Source: Paralithodes platypus (lineage: Eukaryota; Arthropoda; Malacostraca; Decapoda; Lithodidae). Taken from it: a stretch of 64,000 nucleotides of DNA. Positions 12,930-37,329 of this stretch are shown one piece after another. Positions within the stretch are counted from its first letter, which is position 1; every line of letters begins with the position of its first letter. The stretch spans positions 46,978,297 through 47,042,296 of the forward strand of contig CM064505.1 of assembly GCA_032716605.1 (NCBI GenBank). The letters run 5' to 3'. Position numbers and translations under genes: made by a program. Under the pieces are notes generated by a model. That model was not told the DNA's origin, did no database searches, and saw only the letters and a list, made by a program, of their open reading frames with translations.

Positions 12930-13340
12930 TTATATTTTTTAGTTTCCTCACTAAACCTTCATCAAGTTTAAACAAGCACCACCAAGACCTCCTTTCAAGA
13001 CAAATTTGTACATTTTTCGAAAGAAAATTGTCCCGGCCGAAGGCTGGTTCCTCATAAATTACAGGTTCGCTATCCCTCACCAGGAAAATATCGACACCTA
13101 AATTGCATGAAAAGTCATACAATTGGGAAAAATGGGGCGAAAGATCTTAAAATCGCTAAACTAATAGGAAAAACGCCTTAAAATCTCAGAACCAATGGGG
13201 CTAAACATGAGGGAAAAGGTGGTCCAGAAAAAGCCCCCCCCCCCCCCCCCCAACCACCACCACTACACACACACACACACATGAGGGAAAAGGTAGTCTA
13301 GAAAAGCAACCCCCCCCCCCTACACACACACACCTTAAGG
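12930..13340 (-). mobile_element. TTAA MITE, GGCGAGCGATAGCGAGCC family (minus orientation)
   Basis: Reads AGTTTCCTCACTAAACCTTC, GGCCGAAGGCTGG, GGTTCGCTATCCCTCACC, CGACACCTAAATTG, CTAAACATGAGGGAAAAGG. The right part is duplicated around two C-runs and ends near CCTTAAGGG. Confidence 0.7.
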
Positions 13341-14942
13341 GAAATTAAGAACCTGGCGCTAAAAGGTATGTAACTCTTTCAGAAGGCCAGATACTCCCAC
13401 GACCTTATCTAATGTAGAGTATTTCAAGCACTGTAGGAGAGAGCATAGTGTTTGTTAATGGCTTCAGTATGTGTGCATGTAATTTGATTAGAACAATAAG
13501 GACATTAATAGTCAAGTGACTTGCAGTGCATATATTATAATATTGATATTTGCTATCAAGTTAATATACTATTGTTTAGGCAAATAGGCCTATACTAATG
13601 GAAGAAAGTAGCCTATACTTTCACTTCCCTTTAGACTATCAAACACTACTTATTGCTGTATTACTGTAAATCTTACCTCTCCTGGCCTACCATTTCAATC
13701 TCTGGCAGCCCCAACCCTCTTGTCATATAAACTTAAGGTTGTTGTTGTTGTTCCCCAGGCTGTCTGACCGAACAGCCCCAAGGTCCCGAGCAAGGCCAAG
13801 GCCATAACCGAACACCCCCACAGAACCCTCCCTGCTTTACCACTAAGAGTGCCCAGGTGACCGAAGCCGCTCCCAGGCGAGGAGCTGAGGAGGGTGCGGA
13901 AATGCCCGGGATATCGAAGCCCCACGCCCCTTAACAATTATGAAGGGAAAATTGAGAGGCAAAGGAAAAATGTGATGCTTTTAAGTTGGCAGTAGAGAGG
14001 TCAATCCACGGAAGAGACGCCGTCACTTGAGATCTAGAAAATATATATATATAAACGGAACAGTCAGAGTAAGCTATGGGTATGGCAGAGAACACTCAAT
14101 TCTCACTCTGATAGACCAGCCTATCCCCACTAAACTTTAGGTTAAGCCGTTATATTACATTAGAGAAGCTTATGTTAGGTTAGACTAGGTAGCTTAAATT
14201 AACTAGATTAAATTAGCTTATAATTACGCTCCATTTACTGTAAAATGTGTGCTTAAATTGACAGGGTCTAGGCAGTCAAACCCAATGAAGATTAATTGAA
14301 AAAAATCTCTTTAACATAATTATAACCTTTACATAAATTAAAATAATATAAAGTCAGCCATCATCTAGGATTATATGAGCTCTGTTGAATTCATATATTT
14401 TTTTCATCTATGATATCGTATAATTTCCAGCTATAGCCATTAGCTAGTCAAATATTACTGAATTTTCACTTTCCACACTTAGTATACTGTATACTGTAAA
14501 ATAAAACTTATGGGCAAAAATACAATAATTGTAGCCCAGAAGATCTCTCTTTATCTTGTTATGCTTGCACTTAACTACAGTCACCTCCTCGCACTGGTTC
14601 CTCTGTTGTAGTATGTTTCTTATAACGAGTCTCAAAATCCCGACCCCCAGACTCTCATATTTCATAAAAAGGCTTTAGCAATCGAGCTAAAATTTCTATT
14701 ATATGGAGAGCGTCAAATAATTTATAGGTATGAATATTGATAGTCCGTTTGCTCCAACAATCTTTGAATCACACGAGGTTAACGCTTACAATACTCTTCA
14801 CAGTGAACAGATGAGAGTGAGCCAAGGATAGCGCTTAGGGGTGGTCTTGTCATTCTAATCCGTATATAGCACTTGAATGAAGTCCTAGACAAAATTATGT
14901 CAATAGAATACAAGGCAGGTTTTGAAAAAAATAGCTTGACTC
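13341..14942. other. No gene seen; 3' flank of the channel gene
   Basis: Includes a GC-rich block with a TTG tract at 13738-13935, unclassified, and otherwise AT-rich sequence. It would contain the 3' UTR of the channel gene, but no polyadenylation site could be assigned. Confidence 0.45.
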
Positions 14943-27964
<13,022 letters not shown>

Positions 27965-28011
27965 CTGTTTGGGGATCACACTATTTTAACTCTTTGACTA
28001 CACTGTAAAAC

Positions 28012-28264
28012 TTAAGCCGGTATCACACGAGAGCTTTTATAGTCAACATTCGATGATCAACATTTTTCTGGCAACATTTCTGGAGTATTTTGTCCTTGTA
28101 TCGGAAACTAGACTGATGATAGATGAATGTAGTAACCGAAATATTGTAAATGTTGACCTCATAANNNNNNNNNNNNNNNNNNNNNNNNNNNNNNNNNNNN
28201 NNNNNNNNNNNNNNNNNNNNNNNNNNNNNNNNNNNNNNNNNNNNNNNNNNNNNNNNNNNNNNNN
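28012..28264. mobile_element. MITE with CCGGTATCACACGAG end, running into the gap
   Basis: Begins TTAAGCCGGTATCACACGAG and shares GTATCGGAAACTAGAC with the family at 26875-27092. Its right half is hidden by the N run. Confidence 0.7.
28165..28264. other. Assembly gap (100 N)
   Basis: Exactly 100 N, a conventional gap of unknown true length, upstream of the first recognised channel exon. Confidence 1.
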
Positions 28265-28903
28265 AGCAGGTCACCCCCCTTTAGTCACCGCCTAAACACT
28301 GAACAAATCAAGGGTTCGAAAATTATCAACAAAATATATAAATGTTGGGTTTCTTGACATGGGTCTACGGTTGATTATTGTAAGTAGCTTTGTTTGCATA
28401 TATTAGACGGGGTTACCATTACCGACATCTATATAATATTTTCGATTGTCTGTGTGTGTGTGTGTGCGTTGTATGTAATGCCCAGTTTTCATACTTAACA
28501 ACACATTTCACTACAAAATCAACGTAATAGCTGAGTAACCAAGACAGTAACATGGCAATTTACCATCAGCTGGATAAAATAGACTATAGTTATAATTGAT
28601 CACGTACAGTCTTGCTAATAAGTGATGTCTCAGCACCAAGTATGTTTTGATTAATAATTGGTATCAGCAATATCTAGGTTTCATTTCTTCATATCGAGTG
28701 AAATATACAAACATTTTCCTACACTTACCCACCATATTCAACATCTGACAGACATTACAAGCCAAACGTAATGGCAGCTGGGACATGACTTATTAGCGCG
28801 ACCGTACCTGACATTATGTAAACACCTGAGATAAGTTCAAAGTCAAGGCTGCCCCTTTAATGTCAGAAGTCGAGTGTATGGGTGGTGTTGGTGGGCTAAC
28901 TTC

Positions 28904-28938
<35 letters not shown>

Positions 28939-29349
28939 TAATGTTTTTGTATTCCTTATCATAGGCAGTCAAGTCTCCAAACAAAATAGCTCCGGTTTGA
29001 CACCCTGATCTAATACCCCAAACCGTATTATTCAGCTTAAAAAGGGCCTCCAGCCATTAGCAAGCTTCCAACTATCTCACTTAACCCTTTTTTACCACCC
29101 CAGATCCCTTCTTAAACAGCACAATATCGTCTAATTATACCTAGAAGCAAAACAATAAATGAAAAGACGTCGCTGGTACATAGAGGGTTGAATCTCATAA
29201 TAAAGTCCTGATCTCACAAACCAGGTGTGAAATTATGTCATGGTAGCTGTCAACCGATTTTTTTACCCTTATTCTGTGGCTTCAATAAATTTTGGGTGAC
29301 ACCGCCCAAATGTAGCATCCTGTTTGGTGTAAGTGGTGGCTTGGAGTAT

Positions 29350-29403
<54 letters not shown>

Positions 29404-29408
29404 GTGTG

Positions 29409-29441
<33 letters not shown>

Positions 29442-29668
29442 ATATGGGGTGTGTGTGTGTCATCTCTACATAGTTGATATAATGGACGTGCAGCCCTATA
29501 GTGGAGTTGAGATGGAAACGTATCACCGGGGGAGTAAAACATTTTTCTAACATGACAATACAATTAACAAGGGGTTCGAGTCTCGCCAAGCAACTAATCG
29601 TCTTCCTAGAACATCGTAATACTGTTTATGGTAAGAGAGAGAGAGAGGGAGAAAGAGAGCCAGTGCTG

Positions 29669-29699
<31 letters not shown>

Positions 29700-30292
29700 G
29701 TAGAGAGTTTACAGGTGATGGTGCAATATTCCCCTCCCTATAGATCCCACTTATCGGGTGATGTGTAGGGGGTCCTCGGATAGAGGGAGAGAAACAGATT
29801 AATAGATAGATAGATATAGATAGATATATAGATACAGATAGTTTACTTGATAGACAGAGAGGTGATGGTGCAATATTCCCCTACCTATAGATCCCAGTTA
29901 CCGGGGAAGTGGATGTAGGGAGGGTCCGCGGTAAGAGGGGGGCAAAAAGTGGTCACCTTGATTTGAGAAGAAGGACGTGGTGGTAACTAACTCGCCCAGG
30001 GTCCAGATCGGCTTCTGACAACATCGGCCAACTTCATCACGACACGATATTTTGGTGCCATACAGCTCAAAAAACGGAGTGATGTTTTGTATTGAGTCAT
30101 GGAGAACGGTAACCCCTGTATTTTAGAACCATACCTAAGTGCTTCCCTCACCTTATATCAAACGAAGATAAAACAACCAAGTGCTTATTTATGGTAAAGG
30201 GTTAACTATCGAGTGCTTATTTTGTGATAAAGGGCTAAATATCATCCAGTTTCGGAAATATCACTCTTTGCTTCTGCTTGTTTAGTTCGGTT
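28265..30292. other. No gene; microsatellites and MITE remnants
   Basis: Includes a TC array (28904-28934), a GT array (29350-29398), GATA repeats (29673-29700 and 29800-29840) and a degraded TTAACCC/GACGTCGCTGGTAC MITE at about 29010-29190. It should hold the promoter or first exon of the channel gene if these are in the window, but none was recognised. Confidence 0.5.
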
Positions 30293-30630
30293 TTAAGGGG
30301 AGATTTCCACTTGAGGGATTTTTTTCTTGACTCCTTTCTCCCTCATGTTTAGCCCCATTGTTTTTTTCTAATTTTAAGACGTTTGCCCCATTATTTTGAC
30401 GATTTTAAGAACTTTCAACCCATTTCTGTCAATTTTAAGACCTTTCGTGCCATTTAGGTGTCGATTTTATCCTGGCGAGCGATAGCGAGCCTATAATTTA
30501 AGAGGAACCGGCTTTCAGCCGGGACATTTTTCTACCGAAAAATGTACAAATTTATCTTGAAAGGGGCTAAAGGGGGTGTAATCTTAAGCTTGAAGGATAT
30601 CTAGGGACCAAACTAAAAACCTCCCCTTAA
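30293..30630 (+). mobile_element. TTAA MITE, complete (TTAAGGGGAGATTTCCAC)
   Basis: TTAAGGGGAGATTTCCAC at the left and AAAAACCTCCCCTTAA at the right. The core is CCTGGCGAGCGATAGCGAGCC, then AACCGGCTTTCAGCCGGG. 338 bp, non-coding. Confidence 0.85.
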
Positions 30631-30635
30631 ATACA

Positions 30636-30842
30636 GGGGTAAGATCCACAGACCAAACTACATATCCCGTATCAGCATTGCCGAATGTTTGATATAAGTA
30701 ACACCCCGTTCTTAACATTAATCATCAATTACAAACCCCAATGTACTTGAATAAGCTAATGAAAGCATATGGTCCTCCCGGGATTCGAACTTGGGACACC
30801 ACACCCAGAACATAAGCATCTAAACCACTACACCACCAACAC
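30636..30842 (-). mobile_element. tRNA-derived SINE between two MITEs
   Basis: The minus strand begins GTTGGTGGTGTAGTGGTTTA (A-box-like TGTAGTGGTTTA) and has AAGTTCGAATCCCGGGA (B box GTTCGAATCC) about 40 bp further on. A short unrelated body runs to about 30636. Not a functional tRNA: the acceptor stem does not close. Confidence 0.75.
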
Positions 30843-30844
30843 AG

Positions 30845-31203
30845 TTAAGGAGAGGCAGACCGTTTTTCTGGACCCCCTTCTCCCTAATGTTTAGCCCCAC
30901 TAGTTTTGATATTATAAGACGTTCGGCCCATTAGTTTGGCGAATTTAACACCTTTTGCCCCATTTCGTTGTCAATATTAAGACCTTTCGTGCCATTTAGG
31001 TGTCGATTTTTGCCTGGCGAGCGATAGCGAGCCTGCAATTTTAAGAGAAATCGGGATTTTTCTACCGACAAATTTACAAATTTAAGTTGAAGGGGGATCT
31101 AGGGGGTGTTTTTCTAAGCTTGATGGAGGTCTGGGGAGGAAACTAAAAAAACTGTATGAATAAATGAATGAATAGACCAAACAAACGGCCAGTCTCCCCT
31201 TAA
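30845..31203 (+). mobile_element. TTAA MITE, complete (GGCAGACCGTTTTT end)
   Basis: TTAAGGAGAGGCAGACCGTTTTT at the left and AACGGCCAGTCTCCCCTTAA at the right. Core GGCGAGCGATAGCGAGCC. 359 bp, non-coding. Confidence 0.85.
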
Positions 31204-31281
31204 AGGTATATGAGATATGGACCTACCTGAGTGTCGCCGCGAGAGGGTACTAATGATGACCCCCAGTGGCACCAATATGGC

Positions 31282-31300
31282 GGGGGGGGGGGGGGGGGGG
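31282..31300. repeat. G homopolymer
   Basis: A G-run of about 19 bases. Confidence 0.9.
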
Positions 31301-31559
31301 CGATCTCTGTCTCTATAGGGTCTCCAGTCCTCACACACTTCGCCGCTACCCATCCCGGAATCTGAAGGGGAGAAGTTTGGGGAACAATTAGGGGAAGGAA
31401 GGAGGATGGAGAGAGGATGTGGCTGGTCTGAATGTTAGCGGTTTTGCTCGATCTGGGTCGAGGCGGAGCTATTTGGACCTTACCTCAGATCAGATGAAGG
31501 TATTGAGGGATAACCCTTTACAACGGCACCTCGTATCTACATTCTACTTTTCCTTTTTT

Positions 31560-31690
31560 TCTGAAGAGTGTAGAGAGGGAAGAAGGGGTGCTGGAGAGAG
31601 AGGAAGCTGTTGGGGTGGCTTTGTTATGTGTGTTTAGTCTGTATACGTCGTCAGGGTGTCTCCTGACTGGGTGCGAACACTTTTTCAATC
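31560..31690 (+). mobile_element. Fragment shared with the SINE body at 22915-23015
   Basis: AGAGTGTAGAGAGGGAAGAAGGG through TGTGTTTAGTCTGTATACG and CCTGACTGGGTGCGAACA matches the same string of motifs in the SINE at 22743-23143, here without the tRNA-like head. Confidence 0.65.
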
Positions 31691-31899
31691 CATGTAGTTT
31701 GGACAATTTGTTTCCTCTCATTTGATTGGTAATTATAAGACACTTCATCCCATTCAGGTGTCGACATTTTCATGGCTTCTCATGGTTTTTATTTATTTTT
31801 ATTATTTCTAATTTTAAATTTTAATTAATTTTTTTTTTTTGGGGGGGGGGGGCACAAACTAAAACACATTCTCGACAATGGCAAAAACAATGAAAACCC

Positions 31900-32215
31900 T
31901 CAATTTATTTTGCTCCCCAGACCTCCATTACGTTTAAAAAAAGTATCCCCAAGACCCCTTTCAAAATAATGTGTCTTTTTCGGTAGAAAAATACCTCGGC
32001 CGTAGGCAGATTCCTCCTAAATTGCAGGTTCGCTATCGGCCGCCAAGACAAAATCGATACCTAAATGGCACGAACGGTCAAATTGACAGAGATATAGGGC
32101 GAAAGTTCTTAATATCGGCAAAGGGCGAACATCATATAATCTCTAAAGTAATGGGGCTAAACACGAGGGAGAGAGGGGGTTGGTTCATTAAAAAAAGCTC
32201 CCTTAATTGCTGGGC
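31900..32215 (-). mobile_element. TTAA-family MITE, degraded
   Basis: Contains CCCAGACCTCCATTACG, CGGTAGAAAAATAC, GGTTCGCTATCGGCCGCC, CGATACCTAAATGGCACGAA and GGGGCTAAACACGAGGGAGA in family order. Confidence 0.65.
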
Positions 32216-32299
32216 TCTTAGGAATAATTTATAGCCCATCATCATGAACACCTGACAGTAATGTGATACAGAGCTATAGACAGAGCCCAAATTCTCCCA

Positions 32300-32900
32300 T
32301 TAATTATCGAGATACCGTTTTCGTTATATTCTGGCTTCTATTTGATCATTGTATTCAGCTTAGGAAGGACCTCTAGCAATGAAAAGGCTACAGACCATAT
32401 TATTCAGCTTAGGAAGGACCTCTAGCAATGAAAAGGCTACAGACCATATTATTCAGCTTAGGAAGGACCTCTAGCAATGAAAAGGCTACAGACCATATTA
32501 TTCAGCTTAGGAAGGACCTCTAGCAATGAAAAGGCTACAGACCATATTATTCAGCTTAGGAAGGACCTCTAGCAATGAAAAGGCTACAGACCATATTATT
32601 CAGCTTAGGAAGGACCTCTAGCAATGAAAAGGCTACAGACCATATTATTCAGCTTAGGAAGGACCTCTAGCAATGAAAAGGCTACAGCCCATTTTATTCA
32701 GCTTAGGAAGGACCTCTAGCAATGAAAAGGCTACAGACCATTTTACTAAGCTTAGGAAGGACCTCTAGCAATGAAAAGGCTACAGAGTATCTCATTAAAT
32801 CCTTTTTAGCTACCTAGGATCCTCCCTAAGCTGACTAAAATCGTCAAATAGTTACCACAATTAGATGAAAAGGACGTCACCGGTACATAAGGGGTTAGCG
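32300..32900. mobile_element. TTAA-type MITE carrying an internal 49-bp tandem array
   Basis: Begins about TTAATTATCGAGATACCG and ends GACGTCACCGGTACATAAGGGGTTA. One internal segment of the family (TTCAGCTTAGGAAGGACCTC) is amplified. Confidence 0.7.
32353..32790. repeat. 49-bp tandem repeat, about 9 copies
   Basis: The unit starts ATTCAGCTTAGGAAGGACC and ends AAAAGGCTACAGACCATATT. The first seven copies are virtually identical; the last two carry substitutions. Confidence 0.95.
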
Positions 32901-32950
32901 ATCGAGAACCAGTTGCTAAGGGAGTAACCCCTTCTGTACCAGCGACGTCT

Positions 32951-32954
<4 letters not shown>

Positions 32955-32993
<39 letters not shown>
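32955..32993. repeat. AT microsatellite
   Basis: About 38 bp of AT following a TTCTGTACCAGCGACGTCTT half-MITE end. Confidence 0.9.
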
Positions 32994-32998
<5 letters not shown>

Positions 32999-33493
32999 AT
33001 TAAGGTGCGGGTGGTTCACGAATAAGTCCAAGTCACTAAGATAAATGTTAAAGCTATTCCTGTTGTTCTTATTTAAAGGTCGTCTACTGTTATATTTACT
33101 CAGGCCAGCTGATAAAACCAATCATTTACCTATTATAGAGCTGACGTGGAATTCATTTATGGATTTATTCAGTTTTAATACAACAATATTTTACAGATTT
33201 TTAAAATTATATTTGTTAAATTATTTTGGCAACTTCACAATGGTGTTGTCACTCTTGAAACGATTGAGTATCCCACATTTTAAGATTAGAATACACACAC
33301 ACACATAAATAATTCACACACACATAAATAACACACACACACATACACACTCTCTCTCTCTTTCTCTCTCACTCTTACACACACTCTCTCACTGTCTCAT
33401 GATGTAATAAGTAGGGAGCAGGTTTTCGAACTCGTCTAAAACGTATCTCGCACACCAAATTCGCTAATGTCTATAAAAAGTCTAATAGTCAAT

Positions 33494-33726
33494 TTAACCC
33501 TTTCACGCACATATGACGCAGAGGTTGCCAGATTAGCAATAAGAAAGAGTTCTCTCACTCTTATAATTACCTCTCCAAAATTAGTGTTCTGCCCTCAGCT
33601 AACTCAAAGACAACTGCAGAGGTTGAAGTAACTATACTAAAGGTTTCTAAATACCCCTGATGGTAACAAAGGTTTTAAAGTATCCCTAATAGGCTCACAA
33701 TCGCGTCATGTGTCGGAGAGGGTTAA
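33494..33726. mobile_element. TTAACCCTTTCACGCAC-ended MITE
   Basis: The left TTAACCCTTTCACGCACATA..GACGC is mirrored by GCGTCATGTGTCGGAGAGGGTTAA. The interior has GAGGTTGCCAGATTAGCAAT. Close copies are at 50368-50604 (inverted) and 62218-62452. Confidence 0.85.
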
Positions 33727-33804
33727 TTTTCACTAGGCAGTTACGTTACCAACATTTGTGCTACTGCTACCGCCGGCGTCTAACTATCGTCCCTGTGAAT
33801 AGTA

Positions 33805-34164
33805 TTAAGGGGAGGCAGACCGTTTTTCTGGACCCCCTCCTCCCTAATGTTTAGCCCCACTAGTTTTGAGATTGTAAGACGTTCGGCCCATTAGTTTGGC
33901 GATTTTAACACCTTCCACCCCATTTCGTTGTCAATTTTAAGACCTTTCGTGCCATTTAGGTGTCGATTATTTCCTGACGAGCGATAGCGCGCCTGCAATT
34001 TTAAGAGGAACCGGCCTTCGGCCGGGAAATTTTTCTACCGAATAATGTACAAATCTATCTCTAGGGGGTGTTTTTCTAAGCTTGATGGAGGTCTAGCGAG
34101 GAAACAAAAAAAATATATGAAGAAATGAATTAATAGACCAAACAAACGGCCAGTCTCCCCTTAA
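33805..34164 (+). mobile_element. TTAA MITE, complete
   Basis: TTAAGGGGAGGCAGACCG at the left and CGGCCAGTCTCCCCTTAA at the right. Core ACGAGCGATAGCGCGCC, then ACCGGCCTTCGGCCGGG. Closest relative: 30845-31203. Confidence 0.87.
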
Positions 34165-34426
34165 GTACAGTTGGCCAGATAAGTCGTGTCTCCGCTGTCA
34201 TTACGTTTTGCTCGCTGTGTGCTGTATTAATATCTGTCAGATGTTGAATAGGGTGTTGAAAGCTAGGAAAATGTTTGAATATCCCACTCAAAACGATGAA
34301 TTAAAGCTTAGATAGTGCTGATACCAATTATTGAACGAAATATACTTGGTGCCACGACATCACTGATTTGGCCGACGGTACAAGCGCTTATACTATCACG
34401 ATACCTCTGTATTCAAGGATATGTAA

Positions 34427-34770
34427 TAAGGAGAGATTTCCACACGAGGGATTTTTTCTGGGCCCCAATCTCCCTCATGTTTAGAACCATTGCGTTTGAG
34501 ATTTTAAAACGTTCACCCCAATAATTTGGCGATTTTAAGAACTTTCGCACCATTTCTGAAATTCTGTCATTTTAATACCTTTCGTGCCATTTAAGTGTCG
34601 ATATTTTCCTGGCGAACAATAGCGAACCTGTTATTTAGGAGGAACCGGCCTTCGGCCGGAAAATTTGTCTATCGAAAATGTAAAAAATTATCTTGAAAGG
34701 ACCTGCGGTCTACGGTGTAATTTTAAGCTTGATGGAGATCTAGGTAACAAACTAAAAACCTTCTCTTAAA
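34427..34770 (+). mobile_element. TTAA MITE, slightly degraded ends
   Basis: Begins TAATAAGGAGAGATTTCCAC, ends AAACCTTCTCTTAA. Core GGCGAACAATAGCGAACC, then ACCGGCCTTCGGCCGG. Confidence 0.8.
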
Positions 34771-35009
34771 TATACAGTATATAAACACATATTGGAGTCT
34801 AGTATGGTTGCCTAAATAAATGATCCTTCCCATCAATGTTTCCTGAACCAAGATGCCGATGTAATAGTAACACTCTAATCATTCCATATGAGATCCTTAC
34901 CTTTTCCTAAGTTAGAGAAAATCGTCTACTAGCAAGGTAATGTTAGGGACGTACAGTACGTACAGTACGTTTGGTTGAGCGATGCCACGGCTCTCCATGG
35001 CATTGCCCT

Positions 35010-35135
35010 TTAAGGGAAAGTTTTTAGTTTGTTCCCTACTCCATCATGCTTAAAAAAAAGACCCCAACATCCCTTTTAGAGACCAATTTGTACATTTTTC
35101 GGTAGAAAAATGTTCTGGCCGAAGGTCAGAAGCCT
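35010..35135 (-). mobile_element. TTAA MITE fragment
   Basis: Starts TTTAAGGGAAAGTTTTTAG and includes TGTACATTTTTCGGTAG, GGCCGAAGGTCAG and AGCCTGTGAG. Only the left third is present. Confidence 0.65.
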
Positions 35136-35485
35136 GTGAGTCACCCCATTAAATCAAAAATAAATATGTATGGTTGTAATTTACTACTTGCGAGTTTCAG
35201 GCTATAAGGAAGTTGGAGCCGTGAACATCGATATTAAACAGACATACAATACTAATATCGGTTTGTGATGGATAGAATTTGATTTGATGTGATAATAATT
35301 GCACTACAGCTATATTTAGTGTGTGTGTATGTGTGTGTACATGCACAGTATATGTACACATATAGCCTATATATTAAGTACAATTGGGGTGCTAATCCTG
35401 AAACAGAAATCTATTGTTTATGAGATATTATGCACGGTGTTTGTGTAAGTGGTGTAGAGTCCTTATTATGGTGAGGGTGTGGGAG

Positions 35486-35690
<205 letters not shown>

Positions 35691-35828
35691 GATCACTCTT
35701 ACCGTCAACTATTATTTTGGGAAGTTTGTGTTTTTGGCAACGCCTTGTATTCAACTTTAATAAGAAACCGATCGCCCAAAGTAATCTACCTTCAATCTAG
35801 TTGCCAGCCCCAGCACAGATGAACTTGT

Positions 35829-36030
35829 TACTATACCTTGTTCCAAATAAGTAGGCCAAAACTCTTGAACACTAACTTCTATAACTCACAAACGACTAGC
35901 GTAATCTAGCTGATATTTCTACCATTTGGGCAGAGTCAGCCAGGGAATAAGTTTGAACATTTACAGCCCATTTGCTCTAGCTCTTTTGAGTTACAGAGGT
36001 TAGGGTTCACGATTTCTGGCCTAATAATCC
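35829..36030. mobile_element. MITE remnant (ACTATACC..TGTTCCAA left end)
   Basis: Parallel to 3408-3634: TGTTCCAAATAAGTAG, AACTCACAAACGACTAG, GAGTTACAGAGGTTAGGGTT. The right end is lost. 36030-36170 continues with a TTAA-family fragment (GGCTCGCTATTGCTCG). Confidence 0.65.
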
Positions 36031-36239
36031 CTCTTAAAACGTAGGCTCGCTATTGCTCGTCCAGAAAAAAATAGGCACCTGAACGGGACAAAACGTCTTA
36101 AGGTAATGAGGCGAAACGTCCTAAATCAGCCAACTAAGGAGGCGGAAAAATGGATTCCGAAAAAACCAGTCACGGGTTACATAAGGTTAAGGAGTTCGGA
36201 GAGGGGGGTGAGGGGGGAGGGGAGCATAACCCGCGCCCT

Positions 36240-36310
36240 TGACTGTACAGTTGCCGGGATACGAACCTGATACACTCGTTTGGGTAGGGAGGCGGGACAG
36301 AGAGCGCTCA
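36240..36310 (-). mobile_element. Possible degraded tRNA-like SINE head
   Basis: The minus strand has AGTGAGCGCTCTCTGTCCCG followed by ATCAGGTTCGTATCCCGG (B-box-like). The A box is poor. Low confidence. Confidence 0.35.
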
Positions 36311-36930
36311 CTATATATATATTTTAAAACAAGTCTCCTGGCCGACGGTAAATTGCCATGTTACTATCTTGGTTATTTAGGTTTTGTGCAGATTTAGTAG
36401 CGAAATGTGTAGTTATTTAGGAAACCTGGGCGTTAAAAGCAACTTCATATACCGGTATACTGTATATATACAGTATGTGTATATACAGTAGGCTTACCGG
36501 TATATATAAAACTACATATTTCTATACAAATTATATTTTCTTATCAACATTTGGACAAAAAAAGAAATATATGAAAATATGGTATTTACACCCAAATACG
36601 AGTTTCCACAAATTCCACAACTCGCATAAATTCTGAGTAATGAACCAAAGGTAATGGAAAAGTTGCTGTCTGTTTCTTTTCAGCTGACGGTAAATTGCAA
36701 AGTTTCCATCAAGATTTCTCAGTTATTTTGAATATTTTGTAGTGAAATATGGTGCTAAACATATAAACGTGGTCTTACTATCATGCAGAGCTATAGTGAT
36801 TTTACATTTTTCCATTAAGTATCGAGAAATTAGCTGCTAAGGGATTCAATTTATCGTCAGCTGAAAAGAAATAGAGTATAGTGTCCTGTTGATGCCGCCC
36901 AATGCCACAACGGTACACTCGGATGCCATA
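36311..36930. other. No gene seen
   Basis: AT-rich. Two TTTCTTTTCAGCTGACGGTA / TACCGTCAGCTG-type segments (36675, 36857) are inverted to each other, suggesting a decayed foldback element. Confidence 0.45.
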
Positions 36931-36936
36931 CCCAAC

Positions 36937-37329
36937 CCTACCCTACCCTACCCTACCCTACCCTACCCTACCCTACCCTACTATATTCTCCCCTCCCCTC
37001 CCTTTCCCTACCTTACCCTATCAAACCCTCCCCTACTCTTTCCTACCCTCCCATCCCCTGCCCTATCCTCCCCTGCCCTATCCTACCCTCCCCTACCTTA
37101 CCATGTCCTCACCTCCCCTACTCATCCCTCATCTCCCTTACCTTCCCCTACCTTACCCTGCACTCCCATCCCCTCCCCTACCCTACCCTCCTCTATCCTA
37201 CTCAACCGTACCGTACCTTACCCTACCCTATCCTATCCTCCCTTACCCTCCCCTATCATACCCTACCTTTTCCTCCCCTACCTTACCCTTACCCCTCCCC
37301 TCCCCTTACCTACCTTACCTACCTTACCC
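36937..37329. repeat. CCCTA microsatellite, degenerating rightwards
   Basis: A pure CCCTA array of about 9 units is followed by CCCTC/CCTTA variants. The same array resumes at 38438-38478 after a LINE insertion. Open frames here are artefacts. Confidence 0.9.

Noticed and set aside
29560..29600. GGTTCGAGTCTCGCC resembling a tRNA B box
   Set aside because: No A box at the proper distance and no foldable cloverleaf.
30770..30842. Functional tRNA gene
   Set aside because: A and B boxes are present, but the acceptor stem does not pair and the copy continues into a SINE-like body.
32340..32790. 49-bp regularly spaced repeats as a CRISPR-like array
   Set aside because: The units are directly tandem without unique spacers, and the genome is eukaryotic.
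36937..36981. CCCTA array as a possible telomeric repeat
   Set aside because: The arthropod telomere unit is TTAGG (CCTAA) and the vertebrate unit TTAGGG. CCCTA has a different period or composition, and the array degenerates quickly inside the contig.
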